A stretch of DNA of 64,000 bases, from the NCBI RefSeq assembly GCF_016860525.1, contig NZ_BNEA01000015.1, positions 248,001-312,000 on the forward strand, given 5' to 3'. The notes beneath the pieces were generated by a model, which was given only the letters and a program-made list of their open reading frames with translations, had not been told where the DNA came from and did not search any database. The position numbers and the translations under genes were made by a program. Source of the DNA: Streptomyces rubradiris (GTDB lineage Bacteria > Actinomycetota > Actinomycetes > Streptomycetales > Streptomycetaceae). Position 1 is the first letter of the stretch, and every line of letters begins with the position of its first letter. This document shows, one piece after another, positions 17,938-25,746 of the stretch.

Positions 17938-18702
17938 TTGTCCACTTCCGAAGCCAAGTTCGACGGACTGGCCAACAACTACGATCAGGCGCGGCCGCGC
18001 TACCCCGCCGAGCTGTTCCGGCACGTCGTCGAGTACCTGCCGAAGACCGGCCGGCCGACGGTCGTCGACGCCGGAGCCGGGACCGGCATCGCCCTGGAGG
18101 GACTGCTGCCGCACCTGCCCGATGACGCGGCGGTGCACGCGGTGGACGTGTCGACGGACATGATCCGGGTCGGGCGGGAGAAGTTCCCGCATGTCGTGTG
18201 GCACGAGAGCACCGCCGAGGGCTACCTCGCCTCGTGCCCGTCCTCCTCCGTCGACCTCGTGGTGGCCGCCCAGTCCTACCAGTGGATGGACCGGGCCGCC
18301 TATGCGCGCGAGGCCGCGCGGTGCCTGGGTCCCGCCGGGCTGTGCCTGGTCATCCAGAACAACCGCGACCACGCGGCCGGCGGTTTCGCCGCCGCGTACG
18401 AGGACCTGCTGGAGGAGCTCTCGCCCGGCTACAGCCGCTCGTACCGCAGCTTCGACATCGCGGAGGAACTGGGCGTGGTGTTCGCGGAGGTGGTGCGCCG
18501 GGCGTCCGACTGGGTGCAGACGCTGACCGTCGACGAATTCGTCACCATGAGTTCGTCCTCCACCCAGGCCCAACGGGCCGTCGCAGCCGTCGGGCCGGTC
18601 TTCTACGCCCGCTTGCGCGAGCTGTGCGCGCGGTACGAGGAGGGCGGACGGGTGCGGCTCCCCTACGTCAGCGAGGCGTTCTACGCCGTCCGTCCGCGGT
18701 GA
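17938..18702 (+). CDS. SAM-dependent class I methyltransferase
   Basis: A 254-residue methyltransferase. FDGLANNYDQARPRYP is the usual opening of the UbiE/Methyltransf_11 group, VVDAGAGTGIALEGLL (42-56) is motif I that binds S-adenosylmethionine, HAVDVSTDMIRVGREKFP is motif II and DLVVAAQSYQWMD is motif III. The likely start is TTG 17938, six bases after the leuD stop, with GGAG upstream; no ATG or GTG fits better. Methylation of the phosphonate oxygen, a carboxylate or an amine is possible; phosphonate O-methylation is known in other pepM clusters such as fosfazinomycin. The four-base overlap with the next gene shows tight operon structure. Confidence 0.88.
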   Translation: MSTSEAKFDGLANNYDQARPRYPAELFRHVVEYLPKTGRPTVVDAGAGTGIALEGLLPHLPDDAAVHAVDVSTDMIRVGREKFPHVVWHESTAEGYLASCPSSSVDLVVAAQSYQWMDRAAYAREAARCLGPAGLCLVIQNNRDHAAGGFAAAYEDLLEELSPGYSRSYRSFDIAEELGVVFAEVVRRASDWVQTLTVDEFVTMSSSSTQAQRAVAAVGPVFYARLRELCARYEEGGRVRLPYVSEAFYAVRPR

Positions 18703-19151
18703 TCCCCGTCCGGATCCGGCAGGCGCGTGCCGCGGACGCGACATCCGTGGCGGACCTTGTCCACGAGGTCTACCGGCCTTTCGCGGTGGGGTTCCGCCCC
18801 ACCGCGCTCACCTGGTCCGGCGAGGCAGTCCGGGCTTGTGCCTCCTCCTGGCTGCTGGCACACAGGGAGGACGAGCTGGTGGGCGTGGTGCACCAGACGC
18901 CGGATCCGGCGGGACACACCCTGGACGCCCTGGCCGTCTCCGTCCCGTGGCGCCGGCGCGGCGTCGGAACGCAGTTGGTCGCCGCCGTCGAGGACCGGGC
19001 TCTGGCTCTGGGGCGACGCCGTATGGTGATCGCCCTGCGCGACAGTCTCGGCGCCAACATCGAGTTCTTCACCTCCTTGGGCTATCGGCCGACGCAGCCT
19101 TTTCCCCCAGCCCATCACCTATACGTGAAAGAGATCGGTGCACGAGAGTGA
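18699..19151 (+). CDS. GNAT family N-acetyltransferase
   Basis: A 150-residue GNAT protein. The acetyl-CoA pyrophosphate-binding motif A is seen as LAVSVPWRRRGVGTQLVAAVE (79-98, with RRRGVG), and the C-terminal NIEFFTSLGYRP is motif B. GTG 18699 overlaps the methyltransferase stop (GTGA) and the gene overlaps the next by the same four-base pattern. In phosphonate pathways such enzymes either acetylate a biosynthetic intermediate (FrbF in FR-900098) or self-protect the producer by acetylating the antibiotic. Which role applies here cannot be told. It is not the fused aminoacyl-tRNA-dependent transferase type seen in dehydrophos (length is a single domain). Confidence 0.88.
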   Translation: MIPVRIRQARAADATSVADLVHEVYRPFAVGFRPTALTWSGEAVRACASSWLLAHREDELVGVVHQTPDPAGHTLDALAVSVPWRRRGVGTQLVAAVEDRALALGRRRMVIALRDSLGANIEFFTSLGYRPTQPFPPAHHLYVKEIGARE

Positions 19152-20308
19152 CTGTTGTCTGTCTGGGATATCGAGCGGGTTTCGTCGAGGCGGCTCGGCG
19201 ACGCGGTCTGGACCTCCACTTCGTCGTCGACAAGCTGAAGCCGGGGCTGAGCGGTCTGTCCTACACGAGGGTCGCCGACCTCGCCGACGGCGAGGAGGTC
19301 CTGCGTGCCGTGACGGAGCATCCGGGCACCGACGTCAGCGCGGTCGTCACCGGCCACGAACACCCGATGTTCGCGGCGACCGTGCTGCGTTCGGTGTTCG
19401 GACTGCCCGGTGACACCGATCTGGCACGGTGCCTGAAGTTCCGCGACAAGCGGATCCAGAAACGCGCGGTGTCCCCGCGCATCCCCACGGCCGAGTGCGT
19501 GTACCTCAGGCCCACCGACCCCGATTACGCGGCACTGGCGGAGCGCCTCGGTGCGACCTTCGTGGTCAAGCCGGCGGACGGTTTCGGCTCCCAGGCCACC
19601 GAACCCGTCCGCAGCCAGGAAGAACTCGACGACTATCTGCGCCGTCATCCGTTCGTGTCCCATGTCCGGGCGGTGGCCGAATCGTTCGTGGAGGGCCACG
19701 AGATACACGTCGACGGTGTGTGGCGGGACGGCCGCCTGGTGTGGGCCGCGGCGTCGAGCTACCTCGCGCCGCTGATGGGCTGGACCCAGGGGGGCGCGGT
19801 CGCCGACGCGCCGCTCGGGCCCGCCGAGAGCGAACTGAGCGACCGGGCGAGCCGGTTCGCGTCCGATGTGCTGCGCGAGCTGGACGCCCCCGACACCGTC
19901 TTCCACCTTGAGGCGTTCGTGCGGCCCGACGGGGAACTGGTGCTGGGCGAGGTGGGAGCGCGGCCGGCCGGCGCGCTGACACCGGAGGTGCTGCGCATGA
20001 CGCATGGGATCGACCTGTACGGCGCCACCCTCGACGTGGCGCTCGGCCGGGCGCCCGAGGTGCCGGAACAGGGGAGCGAGCCCACCGACCTGTTCGGCTG
20101 GATCTATCTCGTCCGCAACCCGGACCGGGATCTGTCGGAGCAGTCCTTCCGTGATCGTTTCGACCTGTTCGAGGTGGACTACCCCGCGCCGGAGAACGAC
20201 CGGGTGGGCATCTACGGCCGCTGCGGACACGCCATCGTCAAAGCCGCCACACACAAGGAACTGGTACAGGAACTGCGTGCGATAGCCGACTTCAACCGGA
20301 GCGCCTGA
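19148..20308 (+). CDS. ATP-grasp ligase 1
   Basis: A 386-residue ATP-grasp enzyme. An N-terminal Rossmann-like region (VTVVCLGYRAGFVEAARRRG) is followed by the ATP-binding strand TFVVKPADGFGSQAT and by the magnesium/catalytic element VFHLEAFVRPDGELVLGEVGARPAG, typical of carboxylate-amine ligases that form peptide bonds through acyl phosphates. GTG 19148 overlaps the acetyltransferase stop. It is the first of three related ATP-grasp genes in this operon. In rhizocticin- and phosphonoalamide-type pathways ATP-grasp enzymes couple amino acids to a phosphonate amino acid; a similar amide-forming role is inferred here. The order of use and substrates are unknown. Confidence 0.85.
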   Translation: MTVVCLGYRAGFVEAARRRGLDLHFVVDKLKPGLSGLSYTRVADLADGEEVLRAVTEHPGTDVSAVVTGHEHPMFAATVLRSVFGLPGDTDLARCLKFRDKRIQKRAVSPRIPTAECVYLRPTDPDYAALAERLGATFVVKPADGFGSQATEPVRSQEELDDYLRRHPFVSHVRAVAESFVEGHEIHVDGVWRDGRLVWAAASSYLAPLMGWTQGGAVADAPLGPAESELSDRASRFASDVLRELDAPDTVFHLEAFVRPDGELVLGEVGARPAGALTPEVLRMTHGIDLYGATLDVALGRAPEVPEQGSEPTDLFGWIYLVRNPDRDLSEQSFRDRFDLFEVDYPAPENDRVGIYGRCGHAIVKAATHKELVQELRAIADFNRSA

Positions 20309-20309
20309 C

Positions 20310-21479
20310 GTGTCGGAATCCAGGACCCGCGTCCTCGTGCTCGGACGCGACAAGGAATGGGCCCGCCGGGCCATGAGCATGTTCTCGGACACCCACGAGT
20401 TCGTCCGTCTCCCCTCCGGGGCGGAACGGCACGACCGGCTGCCGGGCCCCGGCCTGCTGCGCGCCGCCGACGAACTGATGTCCCGCCGGCCGTTCGCCGC
20501 GGTGGTGGCGACGAGTGAGAGCACCATGCTCGCCGCCGGGTTCCTGCGCAGTCAGTACGGCCTGCCGGGGCTCGACTACCAGCAGAGCCTGCTGGTCACG
20601 AACAAGTGGCGGATGCGCGGCCGGCTCGGCTCCGTGGTGCCCTCCCCCCGCGCCTGGCTGTCCGGTCGGTTCCTGACGGACGAGCCGGAGCTCACGGCCG
20701 GCGCCACCGACGTGGTCGTGAAGCCGATCGCCTCCTCGGCGTCACGGGACGTGCGTCGGATGCCGGTCGACCGGGCTCGCACCTGGCTCGCGGACCAGGA
20801 CGGTCTGTGGCTGGTGGAGGAGGCCGTCGCGGTCGAGCGTGAGTTCCACTGCGACGGTGTCTTCCACGACGGCCGGGTCTCCTGGCTGGTGATCTCCGAG
20901 TACGACCGGCCGGCCCTGCAGACCACCGGGACCTGGGGCACGTCGTTCCTGCGCCGTGACGATCCGCTGCGGCCCCGGCTGACCGATCTGACCCGCCGCG
21001 TGATCGAGGCGCTCGACGCCGGCGACGGCGTCTTCCACGTGGAGTTCCTGTACGACGGTGCGCAGCTGTCCTTCGGGGAGGTCGGTGCCCGTCCGGCCGG
21101 CGCCGGCTGGGGAGAACTGCTGCGTGTCACGACCGGAGCGGACATCTGGGCCGCCTTCGTGGCCGCGCAACTCGGCCTCGACCACCTCGGTTTCGCGCCC
21201 GGCCATCCGGCGGCCGAGATCAGCGGGATGCTCTGGGCCCGCCCCAACGCGGACGGCAGCCTGCCGCTGCCGGCGGCCCAGGCAGGCCGGCTGCCCGGTG
21301 TCGTCCTGATCGGCGAGGGGAACATGACCCGCGGGGCCGACCCGACGAACTCCTGCGATTTCGAGTACCGCGCCTACTACGAGGGACTGACCGCGGAGGG
21401 GGCCGCCCGGCTGCGGACCGCCATCACGGCCCCGAGCGGCGCCGGACCGGTGCCGGCGGGGATCGGCACGGCCCCATGA
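20310..21479 (+). CDS. ATP-grasp ligase 2
   Basis: A 389-residue ATP-grasp protein related to the preceding gene. It opens with VLVLGRDKEWARRAMSMFSDTH, carries the nucleotide strand DVVVKPIASSASRDVRR and the catalytic segment VFHVEFLYDGAQLSFGEVGARPAGAGWGELLRVTTG, whose Glu, Glu and Arg would hold magnesium and phosphate. GTG 20310 follows the upstream stop after one base. Compared with ligase 1 it has a different N-terminal domain sequence, so it probably recognises another substrate. Its stop codon overlaps the MFS start (ATGA). Amide bond formation in the cytoplasm is expected from the family; the amino-acid partner is unknown. Confidence 0.85.
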   Translation: MSESRTRVLVLGRDKEWARRAMSMFSDTHEFVRLPSGAERHDRLPGPGLLRAADELMSRRPFAAVVATSESTMLAAGFLRSQYGLPGLDYQQSLLVTNKWRMRGRLGSVVPSPRAWLSGRFLTDEPELTAGATDVVVKPIASSASRDVRRMPVDRARTWLADQDGLWLVEEAVAVEREFHCDGVFHDGRVSWLVISEYDRPALQTTGTWGTSFLRRDDPLRPRLTDLTRRVIEALDAGDGVFHVEFLYDGAQLSFGEVGARPAGAGWGELLRVTTGADIWAAFVAAQLGLDHLGFAPGHPAAEISGMLWARPNADGSLPLPAAQAGRLPGVVLIGEGNMTRGADPTNSCDFEYRAYYEGLTAEGAARLRTAITAPSGAGPVPAGIGTAP

Positions 21480-22762
21480 CGGATGTGGCGACTTCCCGGC
21501 CGGCCCGCGGCGCCCGGTGGCTGCTCACCTTCTTCTGCACCAGCAGTGTCGCCGAGACCCTCCAAGCGGTCACCATCATGTGGGCCTCCTATCGCCTGAG
21601 CCACAACGCGGCGGTGACCGGGGCGATGAACGCCGCGGCTTACCTGCCGGGTGTCGTTCTGGGGTTGATCGTCCGCAAGAGGGCCGACTCGGGAGACGCG
21701 GCCCACCGGCTGTCGCGGACCAACTGGGTGCTGTTCGCCGGCTCCTCGCTGCTCGCCCTGGTATGGCTGGCCGGCTCGCCTCCCGGGCCGGCCCTGGGGG
21801 CGTTCGCGGTCGTGCAGTGCAGTCTGAGTTTCGTCAAGACGATGAACAAGGCGCACGCGGGCCGGGTCATCCGTCAGGGCTACCCGGCGTCGGAGGCCGT
21901 ACGGCTGCGTCAGCGCTCCACCTCGCTGGCCCAGGTCGGCGGGGCGATCGGCGGCGGGGCAGCCGGTGTGCTGCTCGGTGTCGGGGCGGTCGGCTGGTGC
22001 TTCGTCAGCGCGGCCCTCCTCTACCTGGCCGGACTGCTGGCGGTGCGACGCGCCGCCCCCTCGCGGCCGCACGAGGAGGACTCGCGGCCGTACGCGGAGC
22101 AGACGACGGCCGCCGCGGCCGCACCGGTGGCCCAGGACACCGGGCGAGCGGGGGCACCGGCCGGAAAGCAGCCGGTGAGGAGTTCACCGGCCGGCTCCCG
22201 GGTACTGCTCATGATCCTGCTGTACTCGTTCCCCAGCAGCGGCGCGCTCCCGTTCATCTCCACCGTCGCCGTCCCCCTGGCCCAGACGGTGTCGCCCGGA
22301 TCCGGCGACTTCTACGCGGTGCTCAGCGTGGCCGGCATGAGCGGTGGCTTCCTCGCGGGAACGGCGTTGGCCGGCGGACGACTGACGTCGCACGTCGTCC
22401 TGCGGGCCGCCTTCCTCGTCGGCGCGGTGTTGACCGCCGGCATCGCCGTCACCCGCTGGCCGGCCGCCGTCGTGCTGTTGTTCCTCGTGCTCAGCGCCGT
22501 TCTCACCACCCATGTGATGGTGATGCAGGTGCTGACCAACCAGGCGCCGCCCGAGGATCAGGTGGGACGGTTCACCGTGGTGCGCAACGCCGTCGCGGGA
22601 GCGGCCAAGTGCGTCGCCGCACTGGTGGCCGGCTGGCTCGTGGAGGGCCTCGGACTCACCGCCGCCTGGCTCGCGCTCGCCGTCGTCCTGGGCGCGGCCG
22701 GGCTCAGCTGGTGGGGCGTGGGACGGAACAGGGAGATGGAGGAACTGGTCGGTGCCACCTGA
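21476..22762 (+). CDS. MFS transporter, probable phosphonate exporter
   Basis: A 428-residue membrane protein with about 11-12 hydrophobic segments split by a long Ala/Pro/Glu loop (about residues 190-240). The first half contains YLPGVVLGLIVRKRADSGD and GGAIGGGAAGVLLGVGAVGWCFVSAALLYLAG, the second half SPGSGDFYAVLSVAGMSGGFLAGTALAGG, both as in the major-facilitator efflux group. It is embedded in the operon (four-base overlap upstream, 11-base overlap downstream), so it most probably exports the final phosphonate and so confers self-resistance. The signature loop is weak, so the exact MFS subfamily is not assigned. Confidence 0.82.
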   Translation: MTDVATSRPARGARWLLTFFCTSSVAETLQAVTIMWASYRLSHNAAVTGAMNAAAYLPGVVLGLIVRKRADSGDAAHRLSRTNWVLFAGSSLLALVWLAGSPPGPALGAFAVVQCSLSFVKTMNKAHAGRVIRQGYPASEAVRLRQRSTSLAQVGGAIGGGAAGVLLGVGAVGWCFVSAALLYLAGLLAVRRAAPSRPHEEDSRPYAEQTTAAAAAPVAQDTGRAGAPAGKQPVRSSPAGSRVLLMILLYSFPSSGALPFISTVAVPLAQTVSPGSGDFYAVLSVAGMSGGFLAGTALAGGRLTSHVVLRAAFLVGAVLTAGIAVTRWPAAVVLLFLVLSAVLTTHVMVMQVLTNQAPPEDQVGRFTVVRNAVAGAAKCVAALVAGWLVEGLGLTAAWLALAVVLGAAGLSWWGVGRNREMEELVGAT

Positions 22763-23816
22763 GACGACGTTCATCGACTACGTACGGCGCAGGCGCTGGG
22801 ACCTGGTACGACCGGACGCGCCGGCCGCGGCCGCCGACGAAGTCCTGACCCTGCTGGGACTCGACGACGCCTCGCTGACACGGTGGGCCGCGAGCGGGAC
22901 CGTCCTGGTGTCGCTGCCGCACGCGAGCCCCAACGTGTTCGACCCGCGCACGCGGGTCTGCTGGTACGCGGGCACCCTCCAGCGACGGCAGGCGGACCCG
23001 CCCCACCACCTCCGCGTCGTCCTCCCCCACATCAACTTCTCCGACCTGGGCTGGCGCCCCTACGCCTGGTGGTACCTGGACGAGGACGGGAAGGTGCGCT
23101 GTCATCGTCAGTTCTCCCGGAACAAGAAGCGCAAGCACGTGACCGTCGCCAGTCAGCCGCCGATGGACGTCACGCTCGACGGAGCGACCCCGACAGACCT
23201 CCACGCGTCCCGGGTCGCCCGATGGGGAGCGGACCTGGCCGTCTCGTACATGCTGGTCGGCTCGGTGGTCGAACGGGCGGCCGGCATGGTGCCCGGACCG
23301 GTGGCGACCTACCTGCCGCTCTCCCTGCTCGTCTCCTTCGTACAGGAACACGCGGCGGATTCCGCCGCCGTGACCGGCGAGTCCGGTGTGTCGCTGCTCG
23401 CCTGGTGCCGCCTGCTCACCGGCCAGGCGCAGGGGCGGCGGGTGGGGCCCGACGGCGTGCTCGTGGAGTGCCCGGCACGTGAGGCGACCGTGTTCGACAA
23501 CTACAGCAACCTCGCGATGCTCTCCTTGCTGGGCGACTGCCATGTGCTGGGCGGCGCCAAGATGGCCGGCTACTGGCCGCACGTCCAGCGCCGCGTCGAC
23601 GCGCTGCGGCAGGTCGCCGTCGAGGACATGCGCGACCCGCGGGTCGTGGTGGTCCCGGATGCCGACCTGTTGCGGTTCGCCGGGCCGTCACCGGCGGTCG
23701 CGGAGCAACTGGAGCGCCAGGGTGTTCCGTACAGCCAGGGGTTGGCGGTCGTGGAGCACGGTGGCTTCGCGGAGCGGGTCGACCCGTTCGAGCCGGTCGG
23801 ATCGGAGGCCGGGTGA
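22752..23816 (+). CDS. Protein of unknown function in phosphonate operon
   Basis: A 354-residue soluble-looking protein that I do not recognise. Distinct segments are FIDYVRRRRWDLVRPD (5-20), VLVSLPHASPNVFDPRTRVCWYAGTL, PHINFSDLGWRPYAWWYLDEDGKVRC, FSRNKKRKHVTVASQPPMDVTLDG and, near the C-terminus, ATVFDNYSNLAMLSLLGDCHVLGGAKMAGYWPHV. Trp/Tyr-rich strands alternating with charged loops suggest a beta-rich domain followed by helices; no signal peptide or membrane helix is obvious. GTG 22752 overlaps the transporter by 11 bases, so it is co-translated with it. Its position between the exporter and the third ATP-grasp gene suggests a biosynthetic tailoring or ligation role, but nothing in the sequence proves it. 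Confidence 0.8.
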   Translation: MPPETTFIDYVRRRRWDLVRPDAPAAAADEVLTLLGLDDASLTRWAASGTVLVSLPHASPNVFDPRTRVCWYAGTLQRRQADPPHHLRVVLPHINFSDLGWRPYAWWYLDEDGKVRCHRQFSRNKKRKHVTVASQPPMDVTLDGATPTDLHASRVARWGADLAVSYMLVGSVVERAAGMVPGPVATYLPLSLLVSFVQEHAADSAAVTGESGVSLLAWCRLLTGQAQGRRVGPDGVLVECPAREATVFDNYSNLAMLSLLGDCHVLGGAKMAGYWPHVQRRVDALRQVAVEDMRDPRVVVVPDADLLRFAGPSPAVAEQLERQGVPYSQGLAVVEHGGFAERVDPFEPVGSEAG

Positions 23817-23932
23817 TGGACGCGGCGGAGCGGACGGCGAAGGGCCCGGCGCGCCGTCGACGGGCGGGCGCCGCAGCGGTCCCCGCGACCATGCCGGTGG
23901 TTACCTCGGGAGGAGAACATGGTGCGTGAAGT
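23816..23932 (+). CDS. Possible 37-residue small ORF
   Basis: An ATG overlapping the stop of the unknown gene (TGATG) opens a frame of about 37 codons that ends 14 bases inside the next ATP-grasp gene. The product is Arg/Ala-rich with a GPARRRRAG stretch. It could be chance, a translational-coupling device or a small peptide. No ribosome site of its own is visible, and coding potential is weak. Confidence 0.2.
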
Positions 23933-25163
23933 CGGTGGCGGCGCCCGGGTCCTGCTGCTCGGCGCGAAGCCGGACGAATCCGTGGCGGCGCTGGGCGAGC
24001 TGGGAGCAGGGATCACCTGTGTGGCGACGCCCAGACATGCGGTCTCGCTGCGCCGGCGCGGTCTGGTCGACCGCATCGTGGTGGTGGCGGACCCGATGGA
24101 CGCCGAGCAGGTCCTGCTGGGTCTCGCGCGTGACGGGATCAGCCTGGACGAGTTCGACGTGGTCACCAGCGCCCTGGAGCACGGCCTGGTGGCGGCCGCG
24201 GTGATCGGCGCGTCCTGCGCGGCGCGTTCGCTGCCCTTGTCCACGGCGGTGCTGCTGCGCGACAAGCAGGCCCAGAAGACGGCGCTGCGCCGTGCGGGCG
24301 TACCGCTGGCGCGGTCCGCGGTCTTCGTGCATCCGGAAGAACTGGCGGAAGCCGTGGCCTCGGTGGGCGGGCTGCCCGTCGTGGTCAAGCCGCCGTCCGG
24401 GGCGGGGGCCGCGGATACCGCGGCGCTGCGCTCCGCCGACGACGTCGCCGCCTGGAAGAAGGGACACGGCGCGGGTCCTTGGCTGTGCGAGGAGTTCGTG
24501 CCCGGCGACGAACTGCACATCGACGGTGCGGTCAGGGGCGGGCAGGTCGTCGAGATCTGCGTGTCCCGGTACTTCCGGAACCAGATCACCGCCCTGCACG
24601 GAGCGCTCAACGGCTCGGTCGCGCTGCACGCCGCTCAGGAGGAATCTCGGTACGCGCGGGCGCGGCGGTTGGTCCGGAAAGCGGCCGACGTCCTCGGTTT
24701 CGCCGACGGGGTGTACCACCTGGAGGCCTTCGAGCAGACTGACGGCACACTCGTCTTCGGCGAGTGTGCCGGCCGTATCGCGGGCGGACGCATCGACCGG
24801 TCCGTTCTGCTGACCACCGGGGTCGACCTGCATCGGGAGTGGGCGGCGGCGGTGCTGGCCCTTCCCGCCCCCGGGCGAGCCGGTGCGGCGCCCGGCGAGG
24901 ACCTGTTCGGATGGGTCACGCTGAGCGCTCCGCCGGGACGGGTGCTGTCGATGCCATCGGTCGACGACATCCGGGCCAGGCCGGGTGTGGTCGACGCGGA
25001 ATTGAAGCTCGCGGTGGGTTCGCTGATGACGACACCGCGGACCACCACCACTCGCGCGGGCCGTGCCGTGGTGCGCGGAGCCGGCGCCACGGAGGTGGAG
25101 GCGACCGCGGCGGACGTCGCCGCCTGGTTCAGGGAGGCCGCCCGTTCCGCCGGCGACACCTGA
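23919..25163 (+). CDS. ATP-grasp ligase 3
   Basis: A 414-residue ATP-grasp enzyme. The N-terminal domain begins VREVGGGARVLLLGAKPDESVAALGELGAG; the RDKQAQKTALRRAGVPLA helix precedes the grasp fold; LPVVVKPPSGAGAADTAAL binds ATP, and VYHLEAFEQTDGTLVFGECAGRIAGGRI carries the catalytic Glu residues. Here the motif reads GECAGR where ligases 1 and 2 have GEVGAR, so it belongs to a somewhat different branch. ATG 23919 has a strong GGGAGGAGAA ribosome site, unlike the overlapping genes before it, so its translation is independent. Last gene of the phosphonate operon. A peptide- or amide-forming role is inferred. Confidence 0.86.
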   Translation: MVREVGGGARVLLLGAKPDESVAALGELGAGITCVATPRHAVSLRRRGLVDRIVVVADPMDAEQVLLGLARDGISLDEFDVVTSALEHGLVAAAVIGASCAARSLPLSTAVLLRDKQAQKTALRRAGVPLARSAVFVHPEELAEAVASVGGLPVVVKPPSGAGAADTAALRSADDVAAWKKGHGAGPWLCEEFVPGDELHIDGAVRGGQVVEICVSRYFRNQITALHGALNGSVALHAAQEESRYARARRLVRKAADVLGFADGVYHLEAFEQTDGTLVFGECAGRIAGGRIDRSVLLTTGVDLHREWAAAVLALPAPGRAGAAPGEDLFGWVTLSAPPGRVLSMPSVDDIRARPGVVDAELKLAVGSLMTTPRTTTTRAGRAVVRGAGATEVEATAADVAAWFREAARSAGDT

Positions 25164-25221
25164 GGCCCCGGCCGGCCCGGGCACCAGTCGCGAAGGTCCG
25201 TCGACGCGGAAGGGAGACCCG

Positions 25222-25293
25222 GTGAAGGGCTGCCGGCCCGACACCTACGACAGGATGATCACCGGCTTGGTACCGCAACGGTGCTCGCCGTGA
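25222..25293 (+). CDS. Short ORF with good ribosome site, possible truncated gene start
   Basis: A GTG at 25222 follows AAGGGAG and opens 23 codons containing two cysteines (VKGCRPDTYD at the start, PQRCSP at the end). It stops 13 bases before a transposase remnant on the other strand. It looks like the first residues of a gene cut off by the insertion event, or a genuine short peptide. No homology is recognised. Confidence 0.3.
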   Translation: MKGCRPDTYDRMITGLVPQRCSP

Positions 25294-25305
25294 CTGATGG
25301 CCCGG

Positions 25306-25575
25306 TCAGGGGCTGTGTCCGCGGCGTTTGTAGCGGCTGGTGCGGGCCTGGCGTCGTCGGCGGCGCCAGGCCGACCAGTGCGGGATGTGCTCGACGGGTG
25401 TGGGCCGGCGGTCGGAGAGACGGGTGATCAGCCGCCGCAGAACGTGCGCCATCGGGTCGGTGCAGGCCCCGGTCCCGGCCTCCGTGCCTCGGGCAGGGGC
25501 CGGGATGGGGCCTCGGCGCGGGGCGGGCGGCGGCCTCGAAGGCGGTCGGCCGTCGCGCAGGACGGCGAACGACAC
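25306..25575 (-). pseudogene. Transposase C-terminal remnant
   Basis: The minus-strand frame ends with HIPHWSAWRRRRRQARTSRYKRRG, a basic Trp/Arg/Tyr tail that resembles the C-terminal ends of transposases common in Streptomyces. The upstream half (DPMAHVLRRLITRLSDRRP) fits the preceding helix, but further upstream the frame becomes Pro/Arg low complexity with no catalytic DDE residues. No terminal inverted repeats were identified. It marks the right border of the phosphonate cluster and may record how the cluster moved. The identity rests on the short tail only. Confidence 0.5.
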
Positions 25576-25746
25576 CTGGTCGGACCGATCGCCGAGGATC
25601 GTTTCCGTCCTGCTGTCGGAAGGTCGTCGTCACGGGGTGACCGACAGCCCACAGGACCGGGGGCGAAATCCGCGCTGGTGGGCTGGGGATGGGTGGAGGC
25701 GGACGGTGAAGGCCCGCCAGGACGGCCGCGCGCCAGCCCGCCCCCC

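Noticed and set aside
18699..19151. The GNAT gene as a tRNA-dependent peptidyl transferase of the dehydrophos type
   Set aside because: It is a single 150-residue GNAT domain with an acetyl-CoA motif, shorter than the FemX-like or fused dehydrophos enzymes.
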